Origin: Paracoccaceae bacterium
GTDB lineage: Bacteria; Pseudomonadota; Alphaproteobacteria; Rhodobacterales; Rhodobacteraceae
NCBI GenBank assembly: GCA_027069385.1
Contig: JALXER010000372.1
Location: forward strand, 1 to 10,530
Reading direction: 5' to 3'
Length of the DNA stretch: 10,530 nt
Position 1 is the stretch's first letter, and every line of letters begins with the position of its first letter. Under the pieces are notes generated by a model. That model was not told where the DNA came from, did not search any database, and saw nothing but the letters and a program-made list of their open reading frames with translations. The translations under genes were made by a program, and so were the position numbers. Of the stretch, positions 1-6,894 are shown in pieces.

Positions 1-6
1 CGATAA

Positions 7-28
7 GGGGGGCCGCTTGCGGCTCCCC
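7..28 (-). terminator. Hairpin downstream of topA, possible terminator
   Basis: A 10-bp inverted repeat (GGGGGGCCGC / GCGGCTCCCC, one G-T pair, with TT between the arms) lies about 80 nt past the topA stop. Read on the minus strand it is a very GC-rich stem followed by TTATCG, so the U-tract is weak. It could be a weak intrinsic terminator for topA. Nothing else in bases 1-109 looks coding. A second small hairpin (CATTGC-GCAA-GCAATG) sits at 65-80 without a U-tract. Confidence 0.45.
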
Positions 29-109
29 GCAGAGGCAGACGGCCCGGCTCAACTGCTGGAGGCTCATTGCGCAAGCAATGATGCCGACAGCAGGCGGGAG
101 CGCTACGAT

Positions 110-2818
110 TCAGGATTTCTTTTTCGCTGTCGTTTTCTTTCGCGCAGCGGGTTTCTTTTTGGCTGCCGGTTTCTTTTTCGCGGGCTTGCGTTTGCCTTTG
201 CTGGCTGCCTTGGTATTGACCAGCTCCACCGCCATTTCCACGGTTACGTCATCGGGTTCTACCCCTTTGGGTAGGGTCGCGTTGACCTTTTCCCACTTGA
301 TATACGGGCCATAGCGGCCTTTCATGACATTCATTTCACCGCCCGAGGGGTGTTCGCCCAGCGCTTTGATCGGTTCGGCGGCCTGCCCGCGCCCGCGACC
401 GGCGGGTTTATTGGCGATCATTTCGACGGCCCGGTTCATGCCAATCGTGAAAATCTCGTCACCTTCGGGCAGGTTCACATAGGTCTTGGTTGGCTTCTTG
501 CCTTTTTCCTCGGCCGGTTTGGTCCACAGGATATAGGGACCATAAGGGCCAATGGCGGCGGTAATCGGCCCGCCTTCTGGGTGTTCGCCAATGGTGCGGG
601 GCAGGCTGAGCATCTGCAGCGCCTTTTCCAGCGTCATCGCGGCGGGGTCCGTCCCCTTGGGCACCGAAGCGCGTTTGGGCTTGGGCATTTCCTCGGTCGG
701 TTCGCCCAGTTGCACATAAGGGCCAAAGCGGCCGGCGCGCAGGGTAACGGGTGTCCCCTCGTCGTTGACGCCCAACACCTTGCCATCCAGACCGGCCATA
801 TCGCCCCCCGGCGTTTCACCGCCAATCGGGCGGGTATAGCGGCATTCGGGGTAGTTAGAACAACCGATAAACGCCCCGCCCGAACGCGCGGTGCGCAAGG
901 ACAACCGCCCGGTGCCGCAGTTCTTGCACACGCGCGGGGTTGGGTCGTCGGCCGTTACCGGAAACAGGTGCGGCTCCAGAAACTCGTTGATCTTTTCCAG
1001 CACGTCGGTAATGCGCAATTCGGCCGTTTCGGCAATCGAGGCGGAAAAGTCGTTCCAGAACCGCCCGAGCAGCGCCTTGTAATCCTCCTTGCCCGCCGAA
1101 ACCTTGTCGAGGTCATCCTCCAGCGTTGCGGTGAAATTATACCCGACATATTTGCGAAAATAGCTCTCAAGAAAAGCCGTGACCAGCCGCCCCTTATCCT
1201 CGGGGTGCAGGCGGTTTTTTTCCTTGCGGACATAATCGCGGTCCTGAATGGTGGTGATCACCGACGCATAGGTTGACGGGCGCCCGATGCCCAGTTCTTC
1301 CATGCGTTTGACCAGCGTCGCCTCGGTATAGCGCGGCGGCGGCTGGGTGAAATGCTGTTGTGCATAGGTGCTGCCATCCTCAGAAAGCACCGCCTTTTCG
1401 TGGCGCAGCATACCGGTATCCACAACGGTTTCATCCTCGGTGAACTTCGCATAATCGGCGCTAAAGCCGCCCGGTTTGGGGGTGGCCGCGTCGCCTTCAA
1501 GGATCACCGGCAGGCGGGCGTCATCGCCCCTGGACTCTACATCGTCGCGACCCTCTTCATAAACCCGCATAAAGCCGTCAAAGGTAACCACCTGCCCGTT
1601 GGCGCGCAGCACCACGTTGCCATCATCCGAGCCGACATCGACGCTGGTACGTTCAAGGCGTGCGCCCGACATCTGGCTGGCAATGGTGCGCTTCCAGATC
1701 AGATCATAAAGCTTGAACTGGTCGCCCTCCAACCGCCCGCGCGTCTTGGCGGTTTTGGACATATCGGTGGGGCGAATGCATTCATGCGCTTCCTGTGCGT
1801 TTTTGGCCTTGTTTTTATAGATGCGCGGTTTGGCAGGCACATAGGCGTCGCCGTATTTTTCCTTGATCGTGGCACGGGCAGCGCTGACTGCCTCGGGGGC
1901 CATGTCGATGCCGTCGGTCCGCATATAGGTGATATACCCGGCCTCGTACAGGCGCTGCGCGGTAGACATGGTCTGGCGCGCACCAAAGCCGAACTTGCGC
2001 GAGGCCTCTTGTTGCAGGGTCGAGGTCATGAACGGCGCCGAAGGGTTGCGAGACCCCGGCTTGGCCTCGACCTTTTGCACCGTCAGGGCGCGGCTGGTAA
2101 TCGCCTGAACCGCCAGTTCTGCCGATTCCGCCGTGGGCAGATCGAATTTCTCCAGCTTTTTACCGCCCAGCACCGTCAGGCGGGCTTCGAAGCTTTGGCC
2201 GCGCGGGGTTTCCAGCACCGCCTTGACGCTCCAGTATTCCTTGTTGTTAAACGCCTCAATTTCCATCTCGCGTTCGACGATCAGGCGCAGGCATACCGAT
2301 TGCACCCGACCGGCCGACTTGGCCCCGGGCAGCTTGCGCCACAAAACCGGAGACAGGTTGAACCCGACCAGATAATCCAGCGCCCGGCGGGCCAGATAGG
2401 CCTCTACCAGTGGCATATCTACCTGACGCGGGGTTTTCATCGCGGTGGTCACGGCCGATTTGGTAATGGCGTTGAACACCACCCGTTCCACATGGGTCGA
2501 TTTCTTGATCACCCGCCGTTTGCGCAGGGCCTCTTCCAGATGCCAGCTGATCGCCTCGCCCTCGCGGTCGGGGTCGGTCGCCAGAATAAGCTTGTCGTCG
2601 CCATCGGCCTTCATGGCATCCACTATGGCGCGGATGTGTTTTTGCGACTGGCTCGCGACCTCCCATTTCATGGCGAAACCGTGTTCGGTATCTACCGAGC
2701 CATCCTTGGGCGGCAGGTCGCGCACATGGCCATAGGACGCCAGAACCGTAAAACCGGGGCCAAGGTATTTTTCGATCGTTTTTGCCTTGGCGGGGGATTC
2801 GACTACGACAACGGCCAT
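110..2818 (-). CDS. topA: DNA topoisomerase I (type IA, omega protein)
   Basis: This 902-residue enzyme relaxes negatively supercoiled DNA by cutting one strand and passing the other through, via a 5'-phosphotyrosine link. The N-terminal Toprim domain has the conserved glutamate E7 (VVVESPAKAKTI) and the acidic motif DPDREGE at 82-88. The active-site tyrosine is Y298 in YITYMRTDG, with R300 beside it. A single C4 zinc ribbon follows (C631, C634, C653, C659), where E. coli TopA has several. Three C-terminal Toprim-associated repeats with the signature GR/PYGPYI or GRFGPYV lie near 680-705, 740-766 and 817-843. The last ~30 residues are a Lys/Ala/Pro tail of the kind that binds DNA in other TopA proteins. 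The ATG at 2818 has GGAG 8 nt upstream and begins with the canonical family N-terminus. No residue needed for catalysis appears to be missing. Confidence 0.97.
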   Translation of the reverse strand: MAVVVVESPAKAKTIEKYLGPGFTVLASYGHVRDLPPKDGSVDTEHGFAMKWEVASQSQKHIRAIVDAMKADGDDKLILATDPDREGEAISWHLEEALRKRRVIKKSTHVERVVFNAITKSAVTTAMKTPRQVDMPLVEAYLARRALDYLVGFNLSPVLWRKLPGAKSAGRVQSVCLRLIVEREMEIEAFNNKEYWSVKAVLETPRGQSFEARLTVLGGKKLEKFDLPTAESAELAVQAITSRALTVQKVEAKPGSRNPSAPFMTSTLQQEASRKFGFGARQTMSTAQRLYEAGYITYMRTDGIDMAPEAVSAARATIKEKYGDAYVPAKPRIYKNKAKNAQEAHECIRPTDMSKTAKTRGRLEGDQFKLYDLIWKRTIASQMSGARLERTSVDVGSDDGNVVLRANGQVVTFDGFMRVYEEGRDDVESRGDDARLPVILEGDAATPKPGGFSADYAKFTEDETVVDTGMLRHEKAVLSEDGSTYAQQHFTQPPPRYTEATLVKRMEELGIGRPSTYASVITTIQDRDYVRKEKNRLHPEDKGRLVTAFLESYFRKYVGYNFTATLEDDLDKVSAGKEDYKALLGRFWNDFSASIAETAELRITDVLEKINEFLEPHLFPVTADDPTPRVCKNCGTGRLSLRTARSGGAFIGCSNYPECRYTRPIGGETPGGDMAGLDGKVLGVNDEGTPVTLRAGRFGPYVQLGEPTEEMPKPKRASVPKGTDPAAMTLEKALQMLSLPRTIGEHPEGGPITAAIGPYGPYILWTKPAEEKGKKPTKTYVNLPEGDEIFTIGMNRAVEMIANKPAGRGRGQAAEPIKALGEHPSGGEMNVMKGRYGPYIKWEKVNATLPKGVEPDDVTVEMAVELVNTKAASKGKRKPAKKKPAAKKKPAARKKTTAKKKS

Positions 2819-2859
2819 GCGGGATACTCCAGAATCCGGGAATGATTGATTGGTGGCGG

Positions 2860-2888
2860 AACATGGTGATCTATCGCTTGGGTGTCAA
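2860..2888 (-). promoter_or_regulatory. Probable sigma-70-type promoter of topA
   Basis: On the minus strand a perfect -35 hexamer TTGACA (2883-2888) is followed after 17 nt by CATGTT (2860-2865), a weak match to a -10 box. Transcription would start near 2853, giving a leader of about 35 nt with the GGAG ribosome site at 2827-2830. The strong -35 and weak -10 fit alphaproteobacterial housekeeping promoters. It would let topA be expressed independently of the regulator gene that ends at 2914. Confidence 0.45.
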
Positions 2889-2913
2889 TGGCCAATGTTA
2901 GATTAGCGGTGCA

Positions 2914-3888
2914 TTATAGTGTGCGTTGCTGCGAAAAACGGGCACGATAGGCGGCAGGGCTGGTGCCGGTCACGCGGCGAAAGGCCACGCGAAAGGTCTC
3001 GGGCGAGGCATAGCCGACCCGTTCCGCGATGGCCTCCAGCGACAGGGGGCCGGTTTCCAGCAGGGCTTGGGCACGGGTAATGCGTTCGCGTTGCAGCCAT
3101 TGCATCGGGGAGGATCCGACCTCGGCCTGAAAGCGGCGCTGGAAGGTGCGCAGGCCCATATGTGCCTTTGCTGCCATGCGGTGCTGGTCAATCGGGTGGT
3201 GCAGGTTGCCACGCGCCCAGTCCATGACGTCGGCAATACCCGGCCCCGAGCGCACTTTGAGCGCGGGCACATACTGCGCCTGCCCGCCATCGCGATGCGG
3301 GGCCATTACCAGCCTTCGCGCCACCGAGTTGGCCACGCTGGCCCCGTAATCCCGCCGCACCAGATGCAACGCCGCATCGATTCCCGCCGCACTGCCCGCC
3401 GAGGTGATCAACCGCCCCTCGTCCACATAAAGCACGTCTTTCTCGATCAGGATCTCGGGATAGCTGGCCGCCAGCGTCGCCATATGGCGCCAGTGGGTGG
3501 TGGCGCGCCTGCCATCCAGCAGCCCGGTCGCCGCCAGCACAAATACGCCCGAGCAAATCGACAGAATGCGCGCGCCCGCGTGATAGGCCCCCTGCAAAGC
3601 GCGGATCAACGCTTCTGGCGGCACCTCGTCACGGTCGCGCCAACCCGGAATGATAATCGTGCTAACACCGTCTAGCTCGTCCAATCCGGTATCCGTCTCG
3701 ACAACCACGCCACCCACCGCACGCACACGCCGCGATTCGGCCGCCACAACCCGAAAATCGTACCACGGCACGTCCAGCTCGGGGCGCGGCAGGCCGAAGA
3801 CCTCTACCGCGATGCCGAATTCAAACGTGCACAGCCCGTCATAGGTCAGCACCGCAACCGAAGGATCTATTTTGGGTTTGTTTGTCAT
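2914..3888 (-). CDS. ftrA: GlxA/FtrA-family transcriptional regulator (DJ-1/PfpI-like domain + AraC HTH)
   Basis: This 324-residue regulator has two parts. Residues ~10-190 form a DJ-1/PfpI (class I glutamine amidotransferase-like) domain, with a nucleophile-elbow-like cysteine C112 in SICSGVFVLAATGLLDG and the adjacent RATTHWRH stretch. In this family the domain is thought to sense a ligand rather than act as an amidotransferase. Residues ~225-320 form an AraC/XylS DNA-binding domain with two helix-turn-helices. The second is well conserved (LSLEAIAERVGYASPETFR, then GTSPAAYR). The link region SVARRLVMAPHRDGGQAQY is characteristic of the FtrA group, hence the symbol; the ligand and targets are unknown. 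The start ATG at 3888 has only a weak ribosome site but gives the usual N-terminus. The gene is divergent from the NTF2-like gene at 3970, a plausible regulated target. Confidence 0.88.
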   Translation of the reverse strand: MTNKPKIDPSVAVLTYDGLCTFEFGIAVEVFGLPRPELDVPWYDFRVVAAESRRVRAVGGVVVETDTGLDELDGVSTIIIPGWRDRDEVPPEALIRALQGAYHAGARILSICSGVFVLAATGLLDGRRATTHWRHMATLAASYPEILIEKDVLYVDEGRLITSAGSAAGIDAALHLVRRDYGASVANSVARRLVMAPHRDGGQAQYVPALKVRSGPGIADVMDWARGNLHHPIDQHRMAAKAHMGLRTFQRRFQAEVGSSPMQWLQRERITRAQALLETGPLSLEAIAERVGYASPETFRVAFRRVTGTSPAAYRARFSQQRTL

Positions 3889-3969
3889 AATATTACCGAA
3901 CTATGGCATTTACGACACTTGGATTGCAAGCGCCGCCATGGGATCGTTGGGAAAAAAGAGGAACGCGCA
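3889..3969. promoter_or_regulatory. Divergent promoter region between ftrA and the NTF2-like gene
   Basis: These 81 bp must carry the start signals of two divergent genes. For the minus-strand regulator, TTGCAA (3924-3929) and CATAGT, 18 nt further on, are a possible promoter. For the plus-strand gene, AGAGGAA (3957-3963) is a good ribosome site 6 nt before the ATG at 3970. A short inverted repeat CTTG-N5-CAAG near 3918-3930 overlaps the promoter candidate and might be an operator. These assignments come from pattern matching only. Confidence 0.3.
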
Positions 3970-4359
3970 ATGCACAAAACGACCGAACTTCTGAAAGCCG
4001 TCGAAACCTATCTGGATGCGATCTATTTTTGCGATGTAGACAAACTGGATGCGGTGTTTCACCCGGATTCGAGCCTGTTTGACGCGGACAAAGGCGCGAT
4101 CTTCACCGATCCTATCGCCAGTTTCCGCGCCGACGTCGCCAGCCGCCCCTCACCCGCCGGACGCCGCCAGAAACGGGTGGAGGAGGTTATTTCCATCGAT
4201 TGGCTGTCACCACTCAGCGCCATGGTAAAGCTGCGCCTGCAAGCGCACGAGAACATCTTTGTCGACCATCTGGCCTTTGTGAACGGGAAGGATGGCTGGC
4301 AGATCGTATCAAAAATATGGCATCTGGAAGGAACGGCACCAGTGAAACATCAATCCTGA
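3970..4359 (+). CDS. NTF2-like / putative lumazine-binding family protein
   Basis: This small protein of 129 residues has an N-terminal helix pattern (TTELLKAVETYLDAIYFCDVD) followed by KLDAVFHPDSSLFD. That is the usual opening of SnoaL/NTF2-like cone-fold proteins annotated as putative lumazine-binding. The end (VDHLAFVNGKDGWQIVSKIWH) matches the closing beta strands of the fold. There is no signal peptide or membrane segment, so it should be cytoplasmic. The ATG at 3970 is chosen because it has AGAGGAA 6 nt upstream; an upstream in-frame TTG at 3919 has no such site. No catalytic residue set can be assigned, so the function is unknown. The divergent FtrA-type regulator suggests expression controlled by a small metabolite or stress signal, which is inference. 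Confidence 0.8.
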   Translation: MHKTTELLKAVETYLDAIYFCDVDKLDAVFHPDSSLFDADKGAIFTDPIASFRADVASRPSPAGRRQKRVEEVISIDWLSPLSAMVKLRLQAHENIFVDHLAFVNGKDGWQIVSKIWHLEGTAPVKHQS

Positions 4360-4376
4360 CCTCCCAAGACGGCGGT

Positions 4377-4402
4377 CGCCTTTGAAGCAAGCTTCAAAGG
4401 CG
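4377..4402. repeat. Left terminal hairpin of the palindromic element
   Basis: This is a perfect inverted repeat with 12-bp arms and an AA spacer, containing the core TTTGAAGC / GCTTCAAA. It begins 17 nt after the stop of the NTF2-like gene, so it may also protect or terminate that transcript. There is no T-tract on either side. It shares its design and TTTGAA core with the hairpin at 4611-4636. Confidence 0.8.
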
Positions 4403-4610
4403 GTTGCGACACCATGGCCTCACTGCGTTCGGTTCTGGAGCTACCCGACGGGCAGCACCCGGATCTGCGAGCGTTGCGCCGTATAAGGGTTTTTGCCATT
4501 CTGGCAAAAGGGGTTCCGCTGGGTACCATCGGGGGGTACGCGCATTCATGCGCGAGGGGGGCTGTGGCCCCCCCTGCTTACCGGGCGAAGCCCGGCCATG
4601 GTGTCGCAAC

Positions 4611-4636
4611 GCGTTTTGAAACTTGTTTCAAAACGC
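4611..4636. repeat. Right terminal hairpin of the palindromic element
   Basis: This is a perfect inverted repeat with 12-bp arms (GCGTTTTGAAAC / GTTTCAAAACGC) and a TT spacer. It directly abuts the right arm of the 17-bp inverted repeat, as the left hairpin abuts the left arm. It differs from the left hairpin at five stem positions, yet every pair is preserved in both. Confidence 0.8.
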
Positions 4637-4687
4637 ACCTCTCCCCCGAGTGGGAAGGTCGGGTATCTGGCGTCCCGCTCCACCGGT

Positions 4688-5056
4688 CTAGTCTTTCGAG
4701 TTGCTATGCAGTATCATCAATTCAACCCGTTTCAGCTCTCGCAACACGCGGTCTGCCTGAATTTGCGGCATCAGGCTGAATTTCAGCATCCCCGCCACAA
4801 TAATCAGCACCGTGCTGCTAAGCCCCCATTTCATGGCAACAACAGCTTCGGTTGCACCAAAAAACCGCACGGCACACCAGACACCGATCAGAAACAGTAC
4901 GGACTGGGTGATGATAATTACCCAGGATACCCAGCCGAGCTTGCCGCTGAACTGGCCCAGCGTCAACGCGAACCAGCCTTGTTCTTCGGTGCTGGCTATG
5001 ATGTCATGGTCCTGCGTCGACAGGGCCTCGGTAATCAGATCATCCAGTTTAGACAT
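4688..5056 (-). CDS. DUF6768 two-helix membrane protein, partner of the ECF sigma factor
   Basis: This 122-residue protein has a soluble N-terminus opening with MSKLDDLITEAL, two hydrophobic segments at roughly 41-63 (GWVSWVIIITQSVLFLIGVW onward) and 71-91, and a charged C-terminal helix (ADRVLRELKRVELMIL). This matches the DUF6768 family, often found beside ECF sigma genes. The start is set at the second ATG (5056): AGGA stands 7 nt before it but only 1-2 nt before the first ATG at 5062. With that start the gene overlaps the sigma gene stop by 8 nt, which predicts coupled translation. The zinc-type anti-sigma motif HxxxCxxC is absent. A role in holding or modulating the sigma factor at the inner membrane is inference from context. 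Confidence 0.82.
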   Translation of the reverse strand: MSKLDDLITEALSTQDHDIIASTEEQGWFALTLGQFSGKLGWVSWVIIITQSVLFLIGVWCAVRFFGATEAVVAMKWGLSSTVLIIVAGMLKFSLMPQIQADRVLRELKRVELMILHSNSKD

Positions 5057-5591
5057 TTTCATTTCCTTTCAAGGTTTTGCGTAATGCGTTGCGCGCGTGC
5101 ATCAGCCGCGTTTTGACGGTGCCAACCGGCACATCCATGGCTGTTGCGACCTCTTGTACGCTAAATTCTTCGAGGTAAAACAGCCGGATGGTTGCGGCTT
5201 GATCGGGGGGCAACAGCGCGATGGCGGCACGAACCGAGCGGGCATCGGCGCTTTGCGCACCTTGATCGTCAACCACCGGATCCGGAACCTGACTGGCAAT
5301 TTCACGATCCCGGACATTGCGATCAATGGTACGGGCGCAAAGGCGAGAAACAATCCGATAGGCCCAGGCCGGAAACGCACCATCATGGCGCAACCCTTTC
5401 AGGCCGCGCGTTATTTCAACCCAGGCTTCCTGTACCACATCCAATGCTTCGTCCCGATTGCCCAGCAACCGCCAGGCATGGGCAAACAGCCGCGGGCCGC
5501 GATACCTGACCAGCGCTTCAAATGCCGACCGGTCCCCCAGACGTGCCGAGGCGACCAGATATTCCTCGTATATTTTGGATTTGATCGACAC
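5049..5591 (-). CDS. ECF-type RNA polymerase sigma factor (sigma-70 family)
   Basis: This 180-residue protein has only sigma regions 2 and 4, as in extracytoplasmic-function sigma factors. Region 2 spans about 20-90 (RSAFEALVRYRGPRLFAHAW, RDEALDVVQEAWVEI, AFPAWAYRIVSRLCARTIDR). Region 4 spans about 118-172, with LLPPDQAATIRLFYLEEFS and the helix-turn-helix VQEVATAMDVPVGTVKTRLM. It should bind core RNA polymerase and direct it to a small regulon, perhaps including its own promoter. The start is a GTG at 5591 with GGGA 7 nt upstream; overlapping ATG codons nearby are out of frame. The downstream DUF6768 gene overlaps its stop by 8 nt, so the two form a unit. The gene follows flagellar genes on the same strand after a 68-bp gap, but nothing in the sequence ties it to motility. 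Confidence 0.92.
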   Translation of the reverse strand: MSIKSKIYEEYLVASARLGDRSAFEALVRYRGPRLFAHAWRLLGNRDEALDVVQEAWVEITRGLKGLRHDGAFPAWAYRIVSRLCARTIDRNVRDREIASQVPDPVVDDQGAQSADARSVRAAIALLPPDQAATIRLFYLEEFSVQEVATAMDVPVGTVKTRLMHARNALRKTLKGNENV

Positions 5592-5612
5592 GCCATCATC
5601 CCATAAATCGGT

Positions 5613-5652
5613 TTTACGGGGTATAGTGGCCTGTTCGGGGCTATTGGTTCAA
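5613..5652 (-). promoter_or_regulatory. Candidate promoter of the ECF sigma / DUF6768 pair
   Basis: Two overlapping readings are possible in the 68-bp gap upstream of the sigma gene. One is an ECF-like pair: GAAC (5633-5636), then CGTAAA (5613-5618) after 14 nt, slightly short for ECF promoters. The other is a sigma-70-like pair: TTGAAC (5647-5652), then CACTAT (5623-5628) after 18 nt. The first would suggest autoregulation. Both are weak matches. Confidence 0.22.
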
Positions 5653-5659
5653 AGGTTTT

Positions 5660-6496
5660 TCAACTGTTACGGTTGAATTGGCCGAAATTCACCGCGGCCG
5701 TTACCGCATTTTGCATCAGGGTTACCGCACTCATCCCCGGGGTCAGGGGGCCGGGGCCGTTGTTAATTTGTTCGCGTGCAAAATAGGTACGCAGCAATTT
5801 ATCAACGTTTTCGGGGTCTTGATAGGCCGCCATGGAGCTGGACCCAACCAGCCGTTCATTCGCGTCCTGCAATATTTCGCGTTGCCGATCGATATCGAGT
5901 TGGCCAAATTCCTTGGGTAAATTAAACGCCGTCTGAAACACCTCTTTCAGGGGAGGATTGGCCATCAGTTCAAACCAGGCTGTGGTTTCGGGGCTGGCCG
6001 AGTTGGCATAGGTACCGATTTCACGTTCCAGATTCAACGCAAGGCGCATCGAGTTATCACCCTCGCCGACCGCTTTTTCGAACTGGCGCACTTCATAGGC
6101 GCGGGTAATCCGTTGGCCAAAATCCGACAATCCGGTCATCGCGCCGCCTGCATTGCCAAACCCGAAAGCCACCGCCATTTCGCGATAGCGCGGGTCGGTC
6201 AGCTTCATCGCAAGGGCGCTGTCGCTTTCGGTCCCTTCGGCCAGCACCTTTTTCATAAAGAACTTGTCGGCCAGCCGTTCGTCCAGACCAAACGCGCCCA
6301 GGGCAACCTTGAGCAGGGTATAATCCCCGACCAGATCCTCGGCCGTGGTGATCTTGCCGATATTTTCCTTGAAATAGGTTACCTCGCGCTGCAGTTCCGC
6401 GCCTTGCACAAAGGCGGCCTGCTGCGATTCATGCGTACGTTGCATAAAGCGCCAACCGGCGATTCCGGATAGCGGGGCAATGGGTTGATAGTTCAT
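5660..6496 (-). CDS. DUF1217 family protein of the flagellar cluster
   Basis: This 278-residue, mostly helical protein has features of DUF1217, a family found in alphaproteobacterial flagellar gene clusters: LLKVALGAFGLDERLADKFF (about 61-80), FMKKVLAEGTESDSALAMKL and the following DPRYREMAVAFGFG. It opens with MNYQPIAPLSGIAGWRFMQ and shows no signal peptide or membrane helix. The ATG at 6496 overlaps the flbT stop by 4 nt (ATGA), which fixes the start. A longer in-frame reading up to 6721 runs through flbT and is not real. Its molecular role is not established. Its place at the end of the flagellin-flaF-flbT run suggests a part in filament or rod assembly or its control. Confidence 0.85.
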   Translation of the reverse strand: MNYQPIAPLSGIAGWRFMQRTHESQQAAFVQGAELQREVTYFKENIGKITTAEDLVGDYTLLKVALGAFGLDERLADKFFMKKVLAEGTESDSALAMKLTDPRYREMAVAFGFGNAGGAMTGLSDFGQRITRAYEVRQFEKAVGEGDNSMRLALNLEREIGTYANSASPETTAWFELMANPPLKEVFQTAFNLPKEFGQLDIDRQREILQDANERLVGSSSMAAYQDPENVDKLLRTYFAREQINNGPGPLTPGMSAVTLMQNAVTAAVNFGQFNRNS

Positions 6497-6894
6497 GACG
6501 CGGCTTCCATCAGGGCGGTTTCGATGGGCAACAGACAGCGCAACGCCTTGAGCACCTGATAATCGTTTTGTGCCGCCAGATGCGAGGCCGCCTCGGCCAG
6601 ATAGCCCGCCGGTTCGGGACCATCGAAAACCTGCTGCAACTGCCGGATCCCTTCGGATAATTGCCTGCGCCCCGTGTCGGCATCTGCCTCGCCTGCCAGC
6701 ACAAGCTGGGCAATGTAGCACACGCGCCGAACCGGCGTGTTGGCATTTTCGGGATGAATCGCATCACGCAACCGCAGCACATTGGCGTTGGGCGTCAGCA
6801 CATGCAGGCGCGTGCGCCGGTCGCCGTTTTCGATGACCGCGCCGTTGATCATGATCCGTTCGGCGGGGCGAAGTTTCAGGACAAGGCCGCTCAT
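6493..6894 (-). CDS. flbT: Flagellar biosynthesis repressor FlbT
   Basis: This 133-residue protein begins MSGLVLKLRPAERIMINGAV, the characteristic FlbT opening. It continues with a small beta domain (ENGDRRTRLHVLTPNANVLR) and a helical C-terminal half with VCYIAQLVLAGE and YQVLKALRCLLPIE. In Caulobacter, FlbT binds the 5' leader of flagellin mRNA and promotes its decay when filament assembly is blocked. In some other alphaproteobacteria it acts positively. The start at 6894 overlaps the flaF stop by 4 nt (ATGA), and its own stop overlaps the next gene in the same way, so all three should be translated in a coupled fashion. The long leader before the flagellin gene (8579-8794) is the obvious candidate target. 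Confidence 0.93.
   Translation of the reverse strand: MSGLVLKLRPAERIMINGAVIENGDRRTRLHVLTPNANVLRLRDAIHPENANTPVRRVCYIAQLVLAGEADADTGRRQLSEGIRQLQQVFDGPEPAGYLAEAASHLAAQNDYQVLKALRCLLPIETALMEAAS

Larger units (their letters stand above)
4377..4636. repeat. 260-bp composite palindromic element between convergent genes
   Basis: The 328-bp gap 4360-4687 lies between the convergent NTF2-like and DUF6768 genes and is filled mostly by nested inverted repeats. At the outside are two perfect 12-bp hairpins with 2-nt loops: 4377-4402 (CGCCTTTGAAGC-AA-) and 4611-4636 (GCGTTTTGAAAC-TT-). Directly inside each lies one arm of a perfect 17-bp inverted repeat (GTTGCGACACCATGGCC at 4403-4419, its complement at 4594-4610). 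Between the arms are further hairpins at 4491-4509, 4523-4539, 4539-4554, 4556-4573 and 4581-4595. No transposase or credible open frame is present. The architecture suggests a non-autonomous repeat (MITE- or BIME-like) or a structured RNA. It may also act as a two-way transcription stop, though no hairpin has a T-tract. Confidence 0.75.

Noticed and set aside
1352..2845. Long plus-strand open frame (497 codons) opposite topA
   Set aside because: It mirrors the topA coding frame in high-GC DNA, has no recognisable domain and no ribosome site, while topA is certain.
4394..4619. Two 71-codon frames, one on each strand, that begin RHHG and end RPWCRN
   Set aside because: The matching ends are forced by the 17-bp inverted repeat being in the same phase on both strands. 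No ribosome site or coding character is visible.
5659..5677. Hairpin TTCAAC-N7-GTTGAA at the end of the DUF1217 gene as a terminator
   Set aside because: On the transcribed strand it is followed by A residues rather than a U-tract, and half of it lies within the coding sequence.
6497..6721. 75-codon N-terminal extension of the DUF1217 protein
   Set aside because: It overlaps flbT almost throughout, and the ATGA overlap at 6493-6496 gives a natural start with the family N-terminus.
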